Positions 9,256 to 16,320 are shown, counted from the stretch's first letter. The stretch is DNA of 33,590 nucleotides from Candidatus Cryptobacteroides merdavium (GCA_017694755.1 JADIMO010000114.1:1-33590), one strand, 5' to 3'. Made by a program: numbers and translations. The notes: generated by a model from the sequence alone, not told the origin.

Positions 9256-9263
9256 CAAAGATA
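9256..9263 (-). promoter_or_regulatory. -7 box of the nuclease/receptor operon promoter
   Basis: The minus strand reads TATCTTTG here, a full match to the Bacteroidota -7 consensus TAnnTTTG. About 20 nt upstream the minus strand reads TTATG, a weak version of the -33 TTTG. Transcription would begin near 9250, giving a leader of about 28 nt before the ATG at 9222. This box sets the start of the 796-residue lipoprotein. Confidence 0.6.
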
Positions 9264-9375
9264 AATAAATAACCGATATTTCATAATATAAAAAATATGA
9301 AATAATTATTACGCCACTCTATCCAAATACATCCATGCCCGACACCAGATATAGATACAAACACATAAAAATAGC

Positions 9376-9394
9376 TTAATGCTCTAAGCATTAA
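9376..9394. repeat. Perfect palindrome, 8-bp arms with 3-nt loop
   Basis: TTAATGCT, cta, AGCATTAA. It lies about 115 nt upstream of the -7 box of the nuclease/receptor operon. It could be an operator or a small hairpin. Nothing in the sequence decides between these. Confidence 0.5.
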
Positions 9395-9548
9395 CAGACA
9401 AAAAACTGACATATCAAACTATGCAATGAAATATCATAATCAACAAGCCGCAGTTTTAGAACTTCACAGTATAATAAGATTATGCGAACTAATAATACAG
9501 ACACATCAATTTATCATTACAATACAACTACCAAAATAACTTTATTTT

Positions 9549-9576
9549 TTATTCTGACACGGTTATTCTGACACGG
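9549..9576. repeat. Two perfect tandem copies of a 14-nt unit
   Basis: The unit ttattctgacacgg occurs twice without interruption. It lies in the AT-rich spacer between the operons and no gene overlaps it. Its origin is unknown; slippage or a paired protein-binding site are both possible. Confidence 0.7.
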
Positions 9577-9683
9577 AAACAGACTTTTAAAAGCTTCTTT
9601 TATTATGGAATTTTAGCCAATTTATCTTGTGGCAACGATCATTGAATTATTCCGCTTTTTAGTCATTTTTTAACAGAATGAAA

Positions 9684-9715
9684 GAAGGCGAGCCAGACTG
9701 ATGTGACTCACCTTC
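9684..9715 (-). terminator. Hairpin terminator after the Dcp-type peptidase gene
   Basis: In minus-strand RNA a GAAGGTGAG arm pairs with CTCGCCTTC: nine pairs including one G-U, with a 14-nt loop. It is followed by UUUCAUUCU. It starts about 48 nt after the peptidase stop codon. The U tract is short, so the terminator may be weak or act only as a 3' stabilising hairpin. Confidence 0.5.
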
Positions 9716-9762
9716 ATATATTACGGAGTATAAATCTGTACAATGCTGCTACGGGTTTGATG

Positions 9763-12075
9763 CTACTCCAGGCCGCGGGCACGCAGGAGGGCGTGAGGAT
9801 CGGGCGCGGAACCGCGGAAACGCCTGTAGAGGACCATAGGGTCTTCGCTGCCGCCTTTTTCAAGGATGTTGCGGCGGTAGGACATGGAGACATTCTTATT
9901 GAAGATGCCTTTCTCCATGAAGAGCTCGAAGGCATCCTTGTCAAGGACTTCTGCCCAGAGATAGCTGTAATAGCCTGCGCTGTAGCCGCTATTGAAGATA
10001 TGATTGAAGTAGGTGGTACGGTAACGGGGAATGATCTCGTCTATCAGACCTGCCTGTGACATCACATAGGCCTCGAACTTGACAGGATCTATCACCCTCA
10101 GGTCCGAAGATGAGCCTGCTGCAAGCGGTTTCCCGTTCACGATGAGAGTACCGGCTTCAGCTCCTTCCGGTGCGGCGGTCTCAGATGCAAACGGACAGTC
10201 GGCAGGGACATAAACTGAAGTCAGTTCATGCCAGCGCATGTCCAGAATGGCCGCAGCGGCAAGTTCGGTGGTCATGAAGCCCTGGTTGAATGTGGAGGCT
10301 GCGCGGATCTTCGTCACCAAAGAATCCGGAATCACTTCGCCGCTCTCATAATGACGGGCATATGTGGCAAGCACCTCCGGCTGGAGCGCCCAGTTTTCAT
10401 TGAGCTGGGACGGAAGCTCCACAAAGTCGCGGGCAACGCTTGTGCCGCTGACATCCTTGTAGGTACACTGGCTGAGAAGGCCGTGAAGGGCATGACCGAA
10501 CTCGTGGAACATTGTGGCTGTCTCATCGAGAGTCAGAAGGGACGGCTGGCCTGCGGAAGGCTTGGTGAAATTGCCGACATTCACTATTATCGGCCTGATG
10601 TCCACGCCTTTTTCGGTGACTTCCTGGTTACGGAAATTGTTCATCCATGCCCCTCCCCTCTTGGTAGGACGAGGGTAATAGTCTGTCAGGAGAATGCCGA
10701 CAAGAGAACCGTCTGAATCAGTGACTTTGAAGCCCTCCATGTCCGGATGGTATGACGGGATGCTGTCAAGCTTCTCGAAATTGAGCCCGTAAAGCTTATG
10801 TGCTGTGCCGAAGACGCCTTCACGGACATTTTCCATCTTGAAATATGGCTTGACGGCATTCTCATCGAGTTCATAATGGCGGTTACGGACCTTCTCGGCA
10901 TAATATGCCCAGTCCCACGGACGGATCACGGATGTGCTGTCGTCCGGAAGCAGGCCCGCTTTGACATCCTCATCCATTATCAGTTGCATGTCGGCAACCT
11001 CCTTTCCCGCCTTTGCCACGGCAGGGGTGAAGATGCCGTCAAGGAACTTGTCCACCGTCCTGGCGTCATGGGCCATCTTGTCTGAGAGGATGAAGTCGGC
11101 CGGAGTACGGTAGCCGAGAAGCTGTGCCTTCTCTATCCTGAGCTTCATTATCTCTATGACCACGGAATTGTTGTCACATGCATTGCCGTGGTTTCCTCTT
11201 GAGGAATATGCATTGAACATCTTTTCCCTGAGGTCACGCCGGGCGCTGTATGTCATGAACGGGACATAGCTCGGATTATGAAGGGTGAAAAGCCACGGAC
11301 CGCCTTCGGACACGGAATCCGTCCCTGTCATCTTCATGGCGTCACGTGCGGAAATCCCTGCCGACAAGGCATCGGCCGAAGCTGCTGAAATCACAGGCTG
11401 GGGCAGACCGGCAAGCTCTGACGAATCGGTCAGGACAAGACGGAAGGAATTGGTCTCGGAAAGAAGGTTGTTGCCGAACTTCTGTTCCAATGAAGCGAGT
11501 TCCTTGTTGATGGCCCGCATCCTTTCCTGGCCGGCTGCGTCAAGGGAGATTCCGTTGTTTACAAAACGCCGGTAAAGCTTCTCCAGCACGGCATTCTGCT
11601 CCACTGTAAGGCCGAGTTCCGACCTGCTGTCGTAGAGTTCCTTCACGCGGCTGAAGAAATAAGGGTTCATGAATATGTTGTCATTATGCCCTGTGAGCAT
11701 GGGCAGGGCCTCTTCCACAACCGCCTGCATCGACTCGGTCGCATCGGACTCCGAAAGGTTGAAAAGCACACCGGTGACCTTGTCAAGCAAGGCTCCGGAA
11801 CGCTCGTATGCAGCCACGGTATTCTCAAATGTAGGCTTGTCATCCTTGGCTATGATGGCATCTATTTCTGCTGACTGACGGTGTATCCCGGCTTCGATGG
11901 CCTCTATGTAATCTTTTTCATGAATCTTGTCGAACGGAGGGATGCCGTACGGGGTGTCCCACTCCGAAAAGAACGGATTTGTCCTGTTGCAGGCTGATAT
12001 TCCCATGATCAATGATGTAACAATCAATGCTTTCCCAAGCCCTCTTTTCAGAGGAGAGCAAAAATCAGGTTTCAT
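9763..12075 (-). CDS. dcp: M3-family zinc metallopeptidase lipoprotein, peptidyl-dipeptidase Dcp-like
   Basis: A 770-residue M3 peptidase close in length to Dcp plus a lipoprotein signal. The zinc site HEFGH is at 524-528 (context TMFHEFGHALHGLLS) and the third ligand Glu553 is 25 residues further on (VARDFVELPSQ), as in thimet-type peptidases. Conserved C-terminal substrate-site tyrosines are present in FNSGYSAGYYSYLWAEVLDKD. The N-terminus has a hydrophobic segment ending in GISAC (Cys29), so the enzyme is probably a periplasm- or surface-facing lipoprotein, unlike cytosolic Dcp of enterobacteria. Dcp enzymes remove C-terminal dipeptides from oligopeptides. The gene is monocistronic, with its own promoter at 12139-12170 and a hairpin after the stop. 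The first 15 codons contain a small hairpin that resembles intergenic repeats (see findings). Confidence 0.92.
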   Translation of the reverse strand: MKPDFCSPLKRGLGKALIVTSLIMGISACNRTNPFFSEWDTPYGIPPFDKIHEKDYIEAIEAGIHRQSAEIDAIIAKDDKPTFENTVAAYERSGALLDKVTGVLFNLSESDATESMQAVVEEALPMLTGHNDNIFMNPYFFSRVKELYDSRSELGLTVEQNAVLEKLYRRFVNNGISLDAAGQERMRAINKELASLEQKFGNNLLSETNSFRLVLTDSSELAGLPQPVISAASADALSAGISARDAMKMTGTDSVSEGGPWLFTLHNPSYVPFMTYSARRDLREKMFNAYSSRGNHGNACDNNSVVIEIMKLRIEKAQLLGYRTPADFILSDKMAHDARTVDKFLDGIFTPAVAKAGKEVADMQLIMDEDVKAGLLPDDSTSVIRPWDWAYYAEKVRNRHYELDENAVKPYFKMENVREGVFGTAHKLYGLNFEKLDSIPSYHPDMEGFKVTDSDGSLVGILLTDYYPRPTKRGGAWMNNFRNQEVTEKGVDIRPIIVNVGNFTKPSAGQPSLLTLDETATMFHEFGHALHGLLSQCTYKDVSGTSVARDFVELPSQLNENWALQPEVLATYARHYESGEVIPDSLVTKIRAASTFNQGFMTTELAAAAILDMRWHELTSVYVPADCPFASETAAPEGAEAGTLIVNGKPLAAGSSSDLRVIDPVKFEAYVMSQAGLIDEIIPRYRTTYFNHIFNSGYSAGYYSYLWAEVLDKDAFELFMEKGIFNKNVSMSYRRNILEKGGSEDPMVLYRRFRGSAPDPHALLRARGLE

Positions 12076-12138
12076 GACAACACAAGTTTAGTACACGGAA
12101 TAAACGGTTTTCACCTCTGAATACCGTTTTTGGAAGGG

Positions 12139-12170
12139 CAAATATACGCAGAAGCCGAGAGCAATGCAAA
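12139..12170 (-). promoter_or_regulatory. Promoter of the Dcp-type peptidase gene
   Basis: On the minus strand TTTG (12167-12170), a 20-nt spacer and TATATTTG (12139-12146) match the Bacteroidota -33/-7 consensus very well. Transcription should begin near 12132, leaving a leader of about 55 nt before the ATG at 12075. This is the best promoter match in the window. Confidence 0.75.
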
Positions 12171-12246
12171 TGCGAAAGCATTTTGACTGGTTCATTCCGC
12201 AACAGACAGATGACTTCATGTCTTATGGATGTTGTGGGATGGACCA

Positions 12247-12274
12247 GGCATACAAGCCGCAGGCTTGCATTGCC
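12247..12274. repeat. Stem-loop between the nitroreductase and peptidase genes
   Basis: A core stem of CAAGCC/GGCTTG (12253-12258 with 12262-12267) around a GCA loop, with GGCA/TGCC flanks that can pair further out. It is one of two hairpins in the 250-nt spacer; the stronger one at 12285-12316 is listed as a terminator. Confidence 0.45.
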
Positions 12275-12284
12275 GAGGCGTGAA

Positions 12285-12316
12285 CCGTATAAATGGCCGT
12301 CAGGCCAAATATACGG
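12285..12316 (-). terminator. Hairpin after the nitroreductase gene
   Basis: Inverted arms at 12285-12298 and 12303-12316 pair over 12 bp around a 4-nt loop, with one 2x2 internal mismatch (CCGTATA..TGGCC with GGCCA..TATACGG in RNA). It begins 11 nt after the nitroreductase stop codon. No long U tract follows, so termination strength is uncertain. Confidence 0.5.
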
Positions 12317-12326
12317 AAAAAATGAT

Positions 12327-12860
12327 TCAATACTTGTTCCAGGAGGAAATTTCTTCCAGTGGTTTCCGGACCTTCTGCCTTGTAGGGGCATCTGGATAGC
12401 CGACCGAAATGAGCAGCGGAATGCGCTTGGAGCGGGGCACACCGAGAAGTTCTGCGACCTTCTTTTCATTGAACCAGCCCATGATGCAGGTGCCGAGACC
12501 GAGGTCGGCGGCCTGAAGGCAGAAATGCTCCACGGCCATGCCCAGGTCCATCATACTGTAGTCCTTGCCTTTGAGCATGCTTCCGATCCTGGCGGTGACA
12601 TTCATCTTTTCCAGGACGACGGCAACGATGACCGGCACCTGCCAGGCAAACTTGTTCATGCCTGTCCCGCAGGCCGCATCCGCCAGCTGGCTGAGGAGCT
12701 GTCTGGAATCCACAACGACGAATTTCCACGGCTGGGAATTGCAGGCGGACGGAGAAAGCCGTGCCGCCTCCAGACATTTCATCAGTTTTTCCTTTTCAAC
12801 AGGCAGAGGACTGTATTTACGGTCGCTCTGCCTTATTTTCACCAATTCTTCAAATTCCAT
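12327..12860 (-). CDS. Nitroreductase-family flavoprotein
   Basis: A 177-residue cytoplasmic protein of the FMN-dependent nitroreductase fold. Visible motifs are IRQSDRKYSPLPV at the N-terminus (the FMN-phosphate Arg/Ser/Arg signature), SPSACNSQPWKFVVV (flavin contacts) and DLGMAVEHFCLQAADLGLGT followed by the GWF region and the C-terminal SVGYPDAP. Such enzymes reduce nitro groups, quinones or related acceptors with NAD(P)H; the physiological substrate cannot be read. The start is 6 nt after the stop of the acyl-CoA ligase gene, so the two are almost certainly cotranscribed, and a hairpin follows the stop. Its short length is typical of the minimal nitroreductase group common in anaerobic Bacteroidota. 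Confidence 0.9.
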   Translation of the reverse strand: MEFEELVKIRQSDRKYSPLPVEKEKLMKCLEAARLSPSACNSQPWKFVVVDSRQLLSQLADAACGTGMNKFAWQVPVIVAVVLEKMNVTARIGSMLKGKDYSMMDLGMAVEHFCLQAADLGLGTCIMGWFNEKKVAELLGVPRSKRIPLLISVGYPDAPTRQKVRKPLEEISSWNKY

Positions 12861-12866
12861 AACTGC

Positions 12867-14804
12867 CTAAAGTGACGACAGGTTCATTTCATTCACTATA
12901 TTCTTGCCTTCAGGAGTGTAGGCAAAACGCATCCGGTCTTCGTATGCCTTCTCCACCTTGCCTCGCACAATCTTCATTGTGCTGTTGACCATGTGGTTCT
13001 GCTCGGTGAACGGCTCAGGAAGCACACAGACGGCGGCAGGCAGCCACCTTTCAGGGAATGCACCGTAATTCGCCCCGCCCTTGCGGTAGGAATTGACCTC
13101 ATCCTGCAGCTTTTCAAGCATGACTTTCTTTGCCTCGACGGAATCAGGAGCAAGCTGAGGGGCAGTTTCCTTGACAAAGGACTTCAGGGCATCCTTGTTC
13201 GGCACAAGCAGGGCTATCGTATAAGGGTCCTGGCTATTGTGAAGAACTATCTGGTCGATGTATCTCGAATTCTCCACCATGGACTCCTCTATCCCCTCCG
13301 GACTGTATTTCTCACCGTCGGCACTGATCAGCAGGGATTTGAAGCGGCCCACAACATAGAGGAAGTCCTTGTCCCTCATATATCCCATGTCGCCTGTGTG
13401 CAGCCAGCCGTCCACAACGGTGTCGGCGGTGGCCTTAGGATTTTTCCAATATCCGGCCATGACATTTTCGCCCCTGATGACAATCTCGCCCTTCTCGCCA
13501 TATGGCAGGGACTTGCCGTCAGAGTCGCAGATCTTGATGTCCATTGGCTTCACCACGCAGCCTGATGAACCGAGGATGTGCCTTGCCGGAGCATTGGCCG
13601 ATATGATAGGAGTGGCTTCCGAGAGGCCATACCCCTGATACATAGGGATTCCGATGGCGTAGTAATACCTCTGGAGGTCAATGTCCAGGAGGGCTCCGCC
13701 TCCCACAAAGAACTTCATCTGCCCTCCGAGAGCCTGGCGGACACTCTTGAATATCAGCTTGTCAAACAGGGCAAGCAGCGGCTTTTTCCAGAACTGGGTG
13801 ATTCCGCCCTTGTTGTAGCCCTCCTTGTTGTAGGCTATGGCCATGTTCAGGGCGAAATGATACAGCTTTTCCACCTTTGGTCCCTTTGCCTTGACCCCGG
13901 CTTCTATGTTTTTCTTGAAATTCTTGGCAAGTGCCGGAACGCTGAGCATCACCGTCGGCTTCAGTTCATTGATGCTCATCGGAATGTTCCTCAATGCCTC
14001 CATAGGCGTACGGCCTGCCGGCACCGTGCCTATCGATGCCCCGTATGACATCATCGTGTAGAATCCTGCCACATGGGCGAAGCAATGGTCCAGAGGGAGG
14101 ATGATGAGCATCCTGTCTTCAGGCGTAACGCCGATGACGGACTGTGCCTGTTCCACATTGGCGGTATAGTTCCTGTGTGTTAGCAGGATTCCCTTTGGGT
14201 CGGCCGTGGTTCCGGATGTGTAGCTGATGTTGGCGTAGTCATCCGGACCGATTGACATATATCTCTGCCGGAACATTTCCCCGTTCTTCTGAAGGAAGTC
14301 ATCCCCCATCTTCTGTATCTCGGAAATCGGCATTTCCTTTTCCTGATATTCAGGAAGGTCGTCAAAGACAATGACCTTCTCCACGAGAGGCAGGTCCGGG
14401 AGTATCTTTCTTATCTTCGGCAGCTGCTGCGCCGACACCATCACATATTTAGAATCGGAGTGCCTGATCCTGAACAGGAGGTCATTGCTTTCCTCAAGCT
14501 TGATGGAAAGAGGGACATTCACGGCTCCGGCATAGAGGATTCCAAGCTCACCGAGCACCCACAGGTTGCGCCCTTCGGAAAGCAGGGAAACCTTCTCCCC
14601 TTTCTGCACGCCGAGGGCCATGAGCCCGGCGCCTATCCGGTATGCCTCATTGCGGGTCTGTTCAAATGTTGTGGATGTCCATTCCTTTCCCTTCTTTTCC
14701 CAGAGAAACGTATTCCCTGAATAAAGTCCGACATATTTTTCGACGAACTGGATGATGGTCAGACGGGGTGGCTTGTTGCCGTTCTCATTGGATGCCATAA
14801 TCAT
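12867..14804 (-). CDS. AMP-forming long-chain acyl-CoA synthetase (fatty acid:CoA ligase)
   Basis: A 645-residue adenylate-forming enzyme. The P-loop-like AMP-binding motif YTSGTTADPKG is at 195-205. Later motifs are GYGLSEATPIISA, GWLHTGDMGYMRDKDFLYVV and GRFKSLLISADGEKYSPEGIEE, the hinge and C-terminal lid of long-chain acyl-CoA ligases. It should activate fatty acids through an acyl-AMP intermediate, in the cytoplasm or at the inner membrane. Two close ATG codons (14804 and 14798) are both possible starts. It lies 51 nt downstream of the deoxynucleoside kinase and 6 nt upstream of the nitroreductase, probably one transcript from the promoter near 15522-15551. Chain-length specificity is not readable. 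Confidence 0.92.
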   Translation of the reverse strand: MIMASNENGNKPPRLTIIQFVEKYVGLYSGNTFLWEKKGKEWTSTTFEQTRNEAYRIGAGLMALGVQKGEKVSLLSEGRNLWVLGELGILYAGAVNVPLSIKLEESNDLLFRIRHSDSKYVMVSAQQLPKIRKILPDLPLVEKVIVFDDLPEYQEKEMPISEIQKMGDDFLQKNGEMFRQRYMSIGPDDYANISYTSGTTADPKGILLTHRNYTANVEQAQSVIGVTPEDRMLIILPLDHCFAHVAGFYTMMSYGASIGTVPAGRTPMEALRNIPMSINELKPTVMLSVPALAKNFKKNIEAGVKAKGPKVEKLYHFALNMAIAYNKEGYNKGGITQFWKKPLLALFDKLIFKSVRQALGGQMKFFVGGGALLDIDLQRYYYAIGIPMYQGYGLSEATPIISANAPARHILGSSGCVVKPMDIKICDSDGKSLPYGEKGEIVIRGENVMAGYWKNPKATADTVVDGWLHTGDMGYMRDKDFLYVVGRFKSLLISADGEKYSPEGIEESMVENSRYIDQIVLHNSQDPYTIALLVPNKDALKSFVKETAPQLAPDSVEAKKVMLEKLQDEVNSYRKGGANYGAFPERWLPAAVCVLPEPFTEQNHMVNSTMKIVRGKVEKAYEDRMRFAYTPEGKNIVNEMNLSSL

Positions 14805-14855
14805 GTGGTTTTATATTGGTTTTGTTGCTGTCCGGATGTCATTGGCCTTGCGCCG

Positions 14856-15485
14856 TCACTCCTGCGGCTCGGACGGGAAGAGGCCGAAAAGCTCCGCGTC
14901 GATCTTGTCTGTGATTTCCTGGAAATCCTCAGGACGGTTCTCGAACTTTATCCTGTCCACATCGATGACGAGAAGCCTGTGCCTGTAGCCTGAAATCCAT
15001 TCCTCATACCGGTTGTTCAGGCCGGTGAGATAGTCTATCCTTATGCTCTTCTCGTATTCCCTGCCGCGCTTCTGTATCTGGCTGACAAGGTTGGGGATGG
15101 ACGAACGCAGATATATCAGCAGGTCAGGAGGATTGACAAGTGACATCATCAGGTCGAACAGGTCGGAATAGTTCTCGAAGTCCCGGGTGCTCATCAGCCC
15201 CATCGAATGGAGGTTCGGGGCAAAGATGCGTGCATCCTCATAGATGGTCCTGTCCTGGATTATGGCCTCGTCAGATTTGGATATCTCCACCACATCCTTG
15301 AAACGCTTGTTGAGAAAATACACCTGAAGGTTGAATGACCACCGTTCCATATCTTCATAAAAATCAGCCAAATATGGATTATAGTCAACGGATTCGAACC
15401 TCGGAGTCCATTTATAGTGGGCCGCGAGCATCTTTGTGAGCGTCGTCTTGCCGCTGCCGATATTGCCTGCAACTGCTATATGCAT
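14856..15485 (-). CDS. Deoxynucleoside kinase (dAK/dGK-type)
   Basis: A 209-residue P-loop kinase. The Walker A motif is GNIGSGKTTL at 7-16. The ERS/DRS-like catalytic motif appears as QDRTIYEDA, followed by the LID-type arginines in KRGREYEKSIRID and the substrate-side motif LLIYLRSSI. This matches bacterial deoxyadenosine/deoxyguanosine kinases that phosphorylate salvaged deoxynucleosides with ATP in the cytosol. Base specificity is not certain. It is the first gene of a minus-strand unit with the acyl-CoA ligase and nitroreductase and diverges from the Crp/Fnr gene across 123 nt. Its role would suit salvage of deoxynucleosides, possibly those freed by the nucleases encoded at 4597-6845. 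Confidence 0.9.
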   Translation of the reverse strand: MHIAVAGNIGSGKTTLTKMLAAHYKWTPRFESVDYNPYLADFYEDMERWSFNLQVYFLNKRFKDVVEISKSDEAIIQDRTIYEDARIFAPNLHSMGLMSTRDFENYSDLFDLMMSLVNPPDLLIYLRSSIPNLVSQIQKRGREYEKSIRIDYLTGLNNRYEEWISGYRHRLLVIDVDRIKFENRPEDFQEITDKIDAELFGLFPSEPQE

Positions 15486-15521
15486 GTCGTATTTATTTTA
15501 ATTTTAAATCACACAAAAGTA

Positions 15522-15551
15522 CAAAAATATTGAAATAACCATACTGGCAAA
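15522..15551 (-). promoter_or_regulatory. Promoter of the deoxynucleoside kinase unit
   Basis: The minus strand carries TTTG (15548-15551), an 18-nt spacer and TATTTTTG (15522-15529), fitting the Bacteroidota consensus. Transcription would begin near 15516, about 30 nt upstream of the ATG at 15485. An overlapping TACTTTTG box at 15514-15521 is a second -7 candidate with poorer spacing. Confidence 0.5.
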
Positions 15552-15582
15552 TGTACTTTCCGGAAATTTTCAGAGTTTTGTT

Positions 15583-15590
15583 TATTTTTG
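15583..15590 (+). promoter_or_regulatory. -7 box of the Crp/Fnr-type regulator gene
   Basis: TATTTTTG matches TAnnTTTG on the plus strand. Transcription would begin near 15596, leaving a very short leader before the ATG at 15609. No strong -33 TTTG is visible at the right distance, so the promoter may be weak or need an activator. Confidence 0.45.
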
Positions 15591-15608
15591 CGGCGGCCAA
15601 GCTTATGA

Positions 15609-16220
15609 ATGGAAATGAAGAATATAATAAACGGGATGAGGACATTGTGTCCGATATCTGAGGAGACGGCATTGTCACTGGAAAGCCGCCTTGCGGAATG
15701 CCATTTTCCGAAAAGGCATCTCCTGGTCAAGGAGGGAGAGTTCGCAAGAGCTGCATTTTTCATAGAAAAGGGCATGACAAGGTCGTTCTGGTCAGTGGAC
15801 GGGGAGGAGATAACGACATCCTTCCAGTGGGAAGGGGGCATAGTGTTCAGCATGGATGAACTGTATTACGGAAAAGAAAGCGAAGAATATGTCGAGACCC
15901 TCGAAGATGTGACAGTCTACAGAATATCCATTGCAGACCTGCTCGAACTCTTCAGCACAAACATAGAAATGGCCAACTGGGGACGCCTCATCCACCAGAA
16001 TGAATACAGGAGGCTGCACAAGTCCCACAAGGAAAGGCTCACCCTGCCGGCAAAAGAAAGATACGAGGCTTTCGTACAGCAGTTTCCCGAAGTCTGCAAA
16101 AGGGTACAGCTCGGCTATATAGCTTCATATCTCGGCATAACGCTCCCTACCCTGAGCAGGCTCAGGAACCCTATAAAAAATTTGTCGCAGGACAAATGCA
16201 GTGCGGATATGTTTCCGTAA
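15609..16220 (+). CDS. Crp/Fnr-family transcriptional regulator
   Basis: A 203-residue regulator. Residues of about 20-120 form a cyclic-nucleotide-binding-like beta roll (FPKRHLLVKEGEFARAAFFI EKG; VYRISIADLLELF). The C-terminal helix-turn-helix includes RVQLGYIASYLGITLPTLSR LR, the short recognition-helix form common in Bacteroidota. No cysteine set typical of Fnr iron-sulfur binding is seen, and the canonical cAMP-contact residues are not evident, so the signal is unknown. The start is the first ATG of ATG-GAA-ATG; the second ATG (15615) is an alternative. A tail of about 15 residues follows the usual end of the family. A palindrome in that tail (16181-16196) may be an operator for the next gene. 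Confidence 0.9.
   Translation: MEMKNIINGMRTLCPISEETALSLESRLAECHFPKRHLLVKEGEFARAAFFIEKGMTRSFWSVDGEEITTSFQWEGGIVFSMDELYYGKESEEYVETLEDVTVYRISIADLLELFSTNIEMANWGRLIHQNEYRRLHKSHKERLTLPAKERYEAFVQQFPEVCKRVQLGYIASYLGITLPTLSRLRNPIKNLSQDKCSADMFP
16181..16196. promoter_or_regulatory. Candidate Crp/Fnr-type operator
   Basis: TTTGTC, gcag, GACAAA is a perfect inverted repeat with 6-nt arms and a 4-nt spacer, the same geometry as an FNR box (TTGAT-N4-ATCAA). It lies in the last codons of the regulator gene. Its centre is about 41-43 nt upstream of the start predicted from the -7 box at 16218-16225, the classical class II activator position. Binding is inferred. Confidence 0.4.
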
Positions 16221-16225
16221 ATTTG
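16218..16225 (+). promoter_or_regulatory. -7 box upstream of the acyltransferase gene
   Basis: TAAATTTG matches TAnnTTTG and overlaps the TAA stop codon of the regulator gene. No -33 TTTG lies at 19-21 nt, which would fit a promoter that needs an activator. Transcription would begin near 16230. Confidence 0.4.
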
Positions 16226-16320
16226 CCGCGTCATAACGCAGGGGCCGTCCGGCAACAACGGGCATGCGCGACACTGCACAAGGAACAGAAAGCACTGACA
16301 TTCAACATTTATCAGACAAG

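Larger units (their letters stand above)
9264..9683. other. AT-rich intergenic spacer with small repeats, no gene seen
   Basis: About 420 nt between the promoter of the nuclease operon and the end of the peptidase gene. I find no plausible coding frame, and apart from the box at 9256-9263 no TAnnTTTG box on either strand. It contains a perfect 8-bp palindromic stem at 9376-9394 and a perfect 14-nt tandem repeat at 9549-9576, listed separately. Base composition is clearly more AT-rich than the genes to the right. Confidence 0.5.

Noticed and set aside
9223..9258. Upstream ATG (9258) for the triple-OB lipoprotein
   Set aside because: It lies in the -7 promoter box, and the added 12 residues would spoil the lipoprotein signal; the ATG at 9222 is used.
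12183..12875. 230-codon plus-strand frame over the nitroreductase gene
   Set aside because: Antisense to the nitroreductase and without family features.
15609..16220. Oxygen-sensing Fnr with an iron-sulfur cluster
   Set aside because: No N-terminal cysteine cluster is present, so only a general Crp/Fnr assignment is made.
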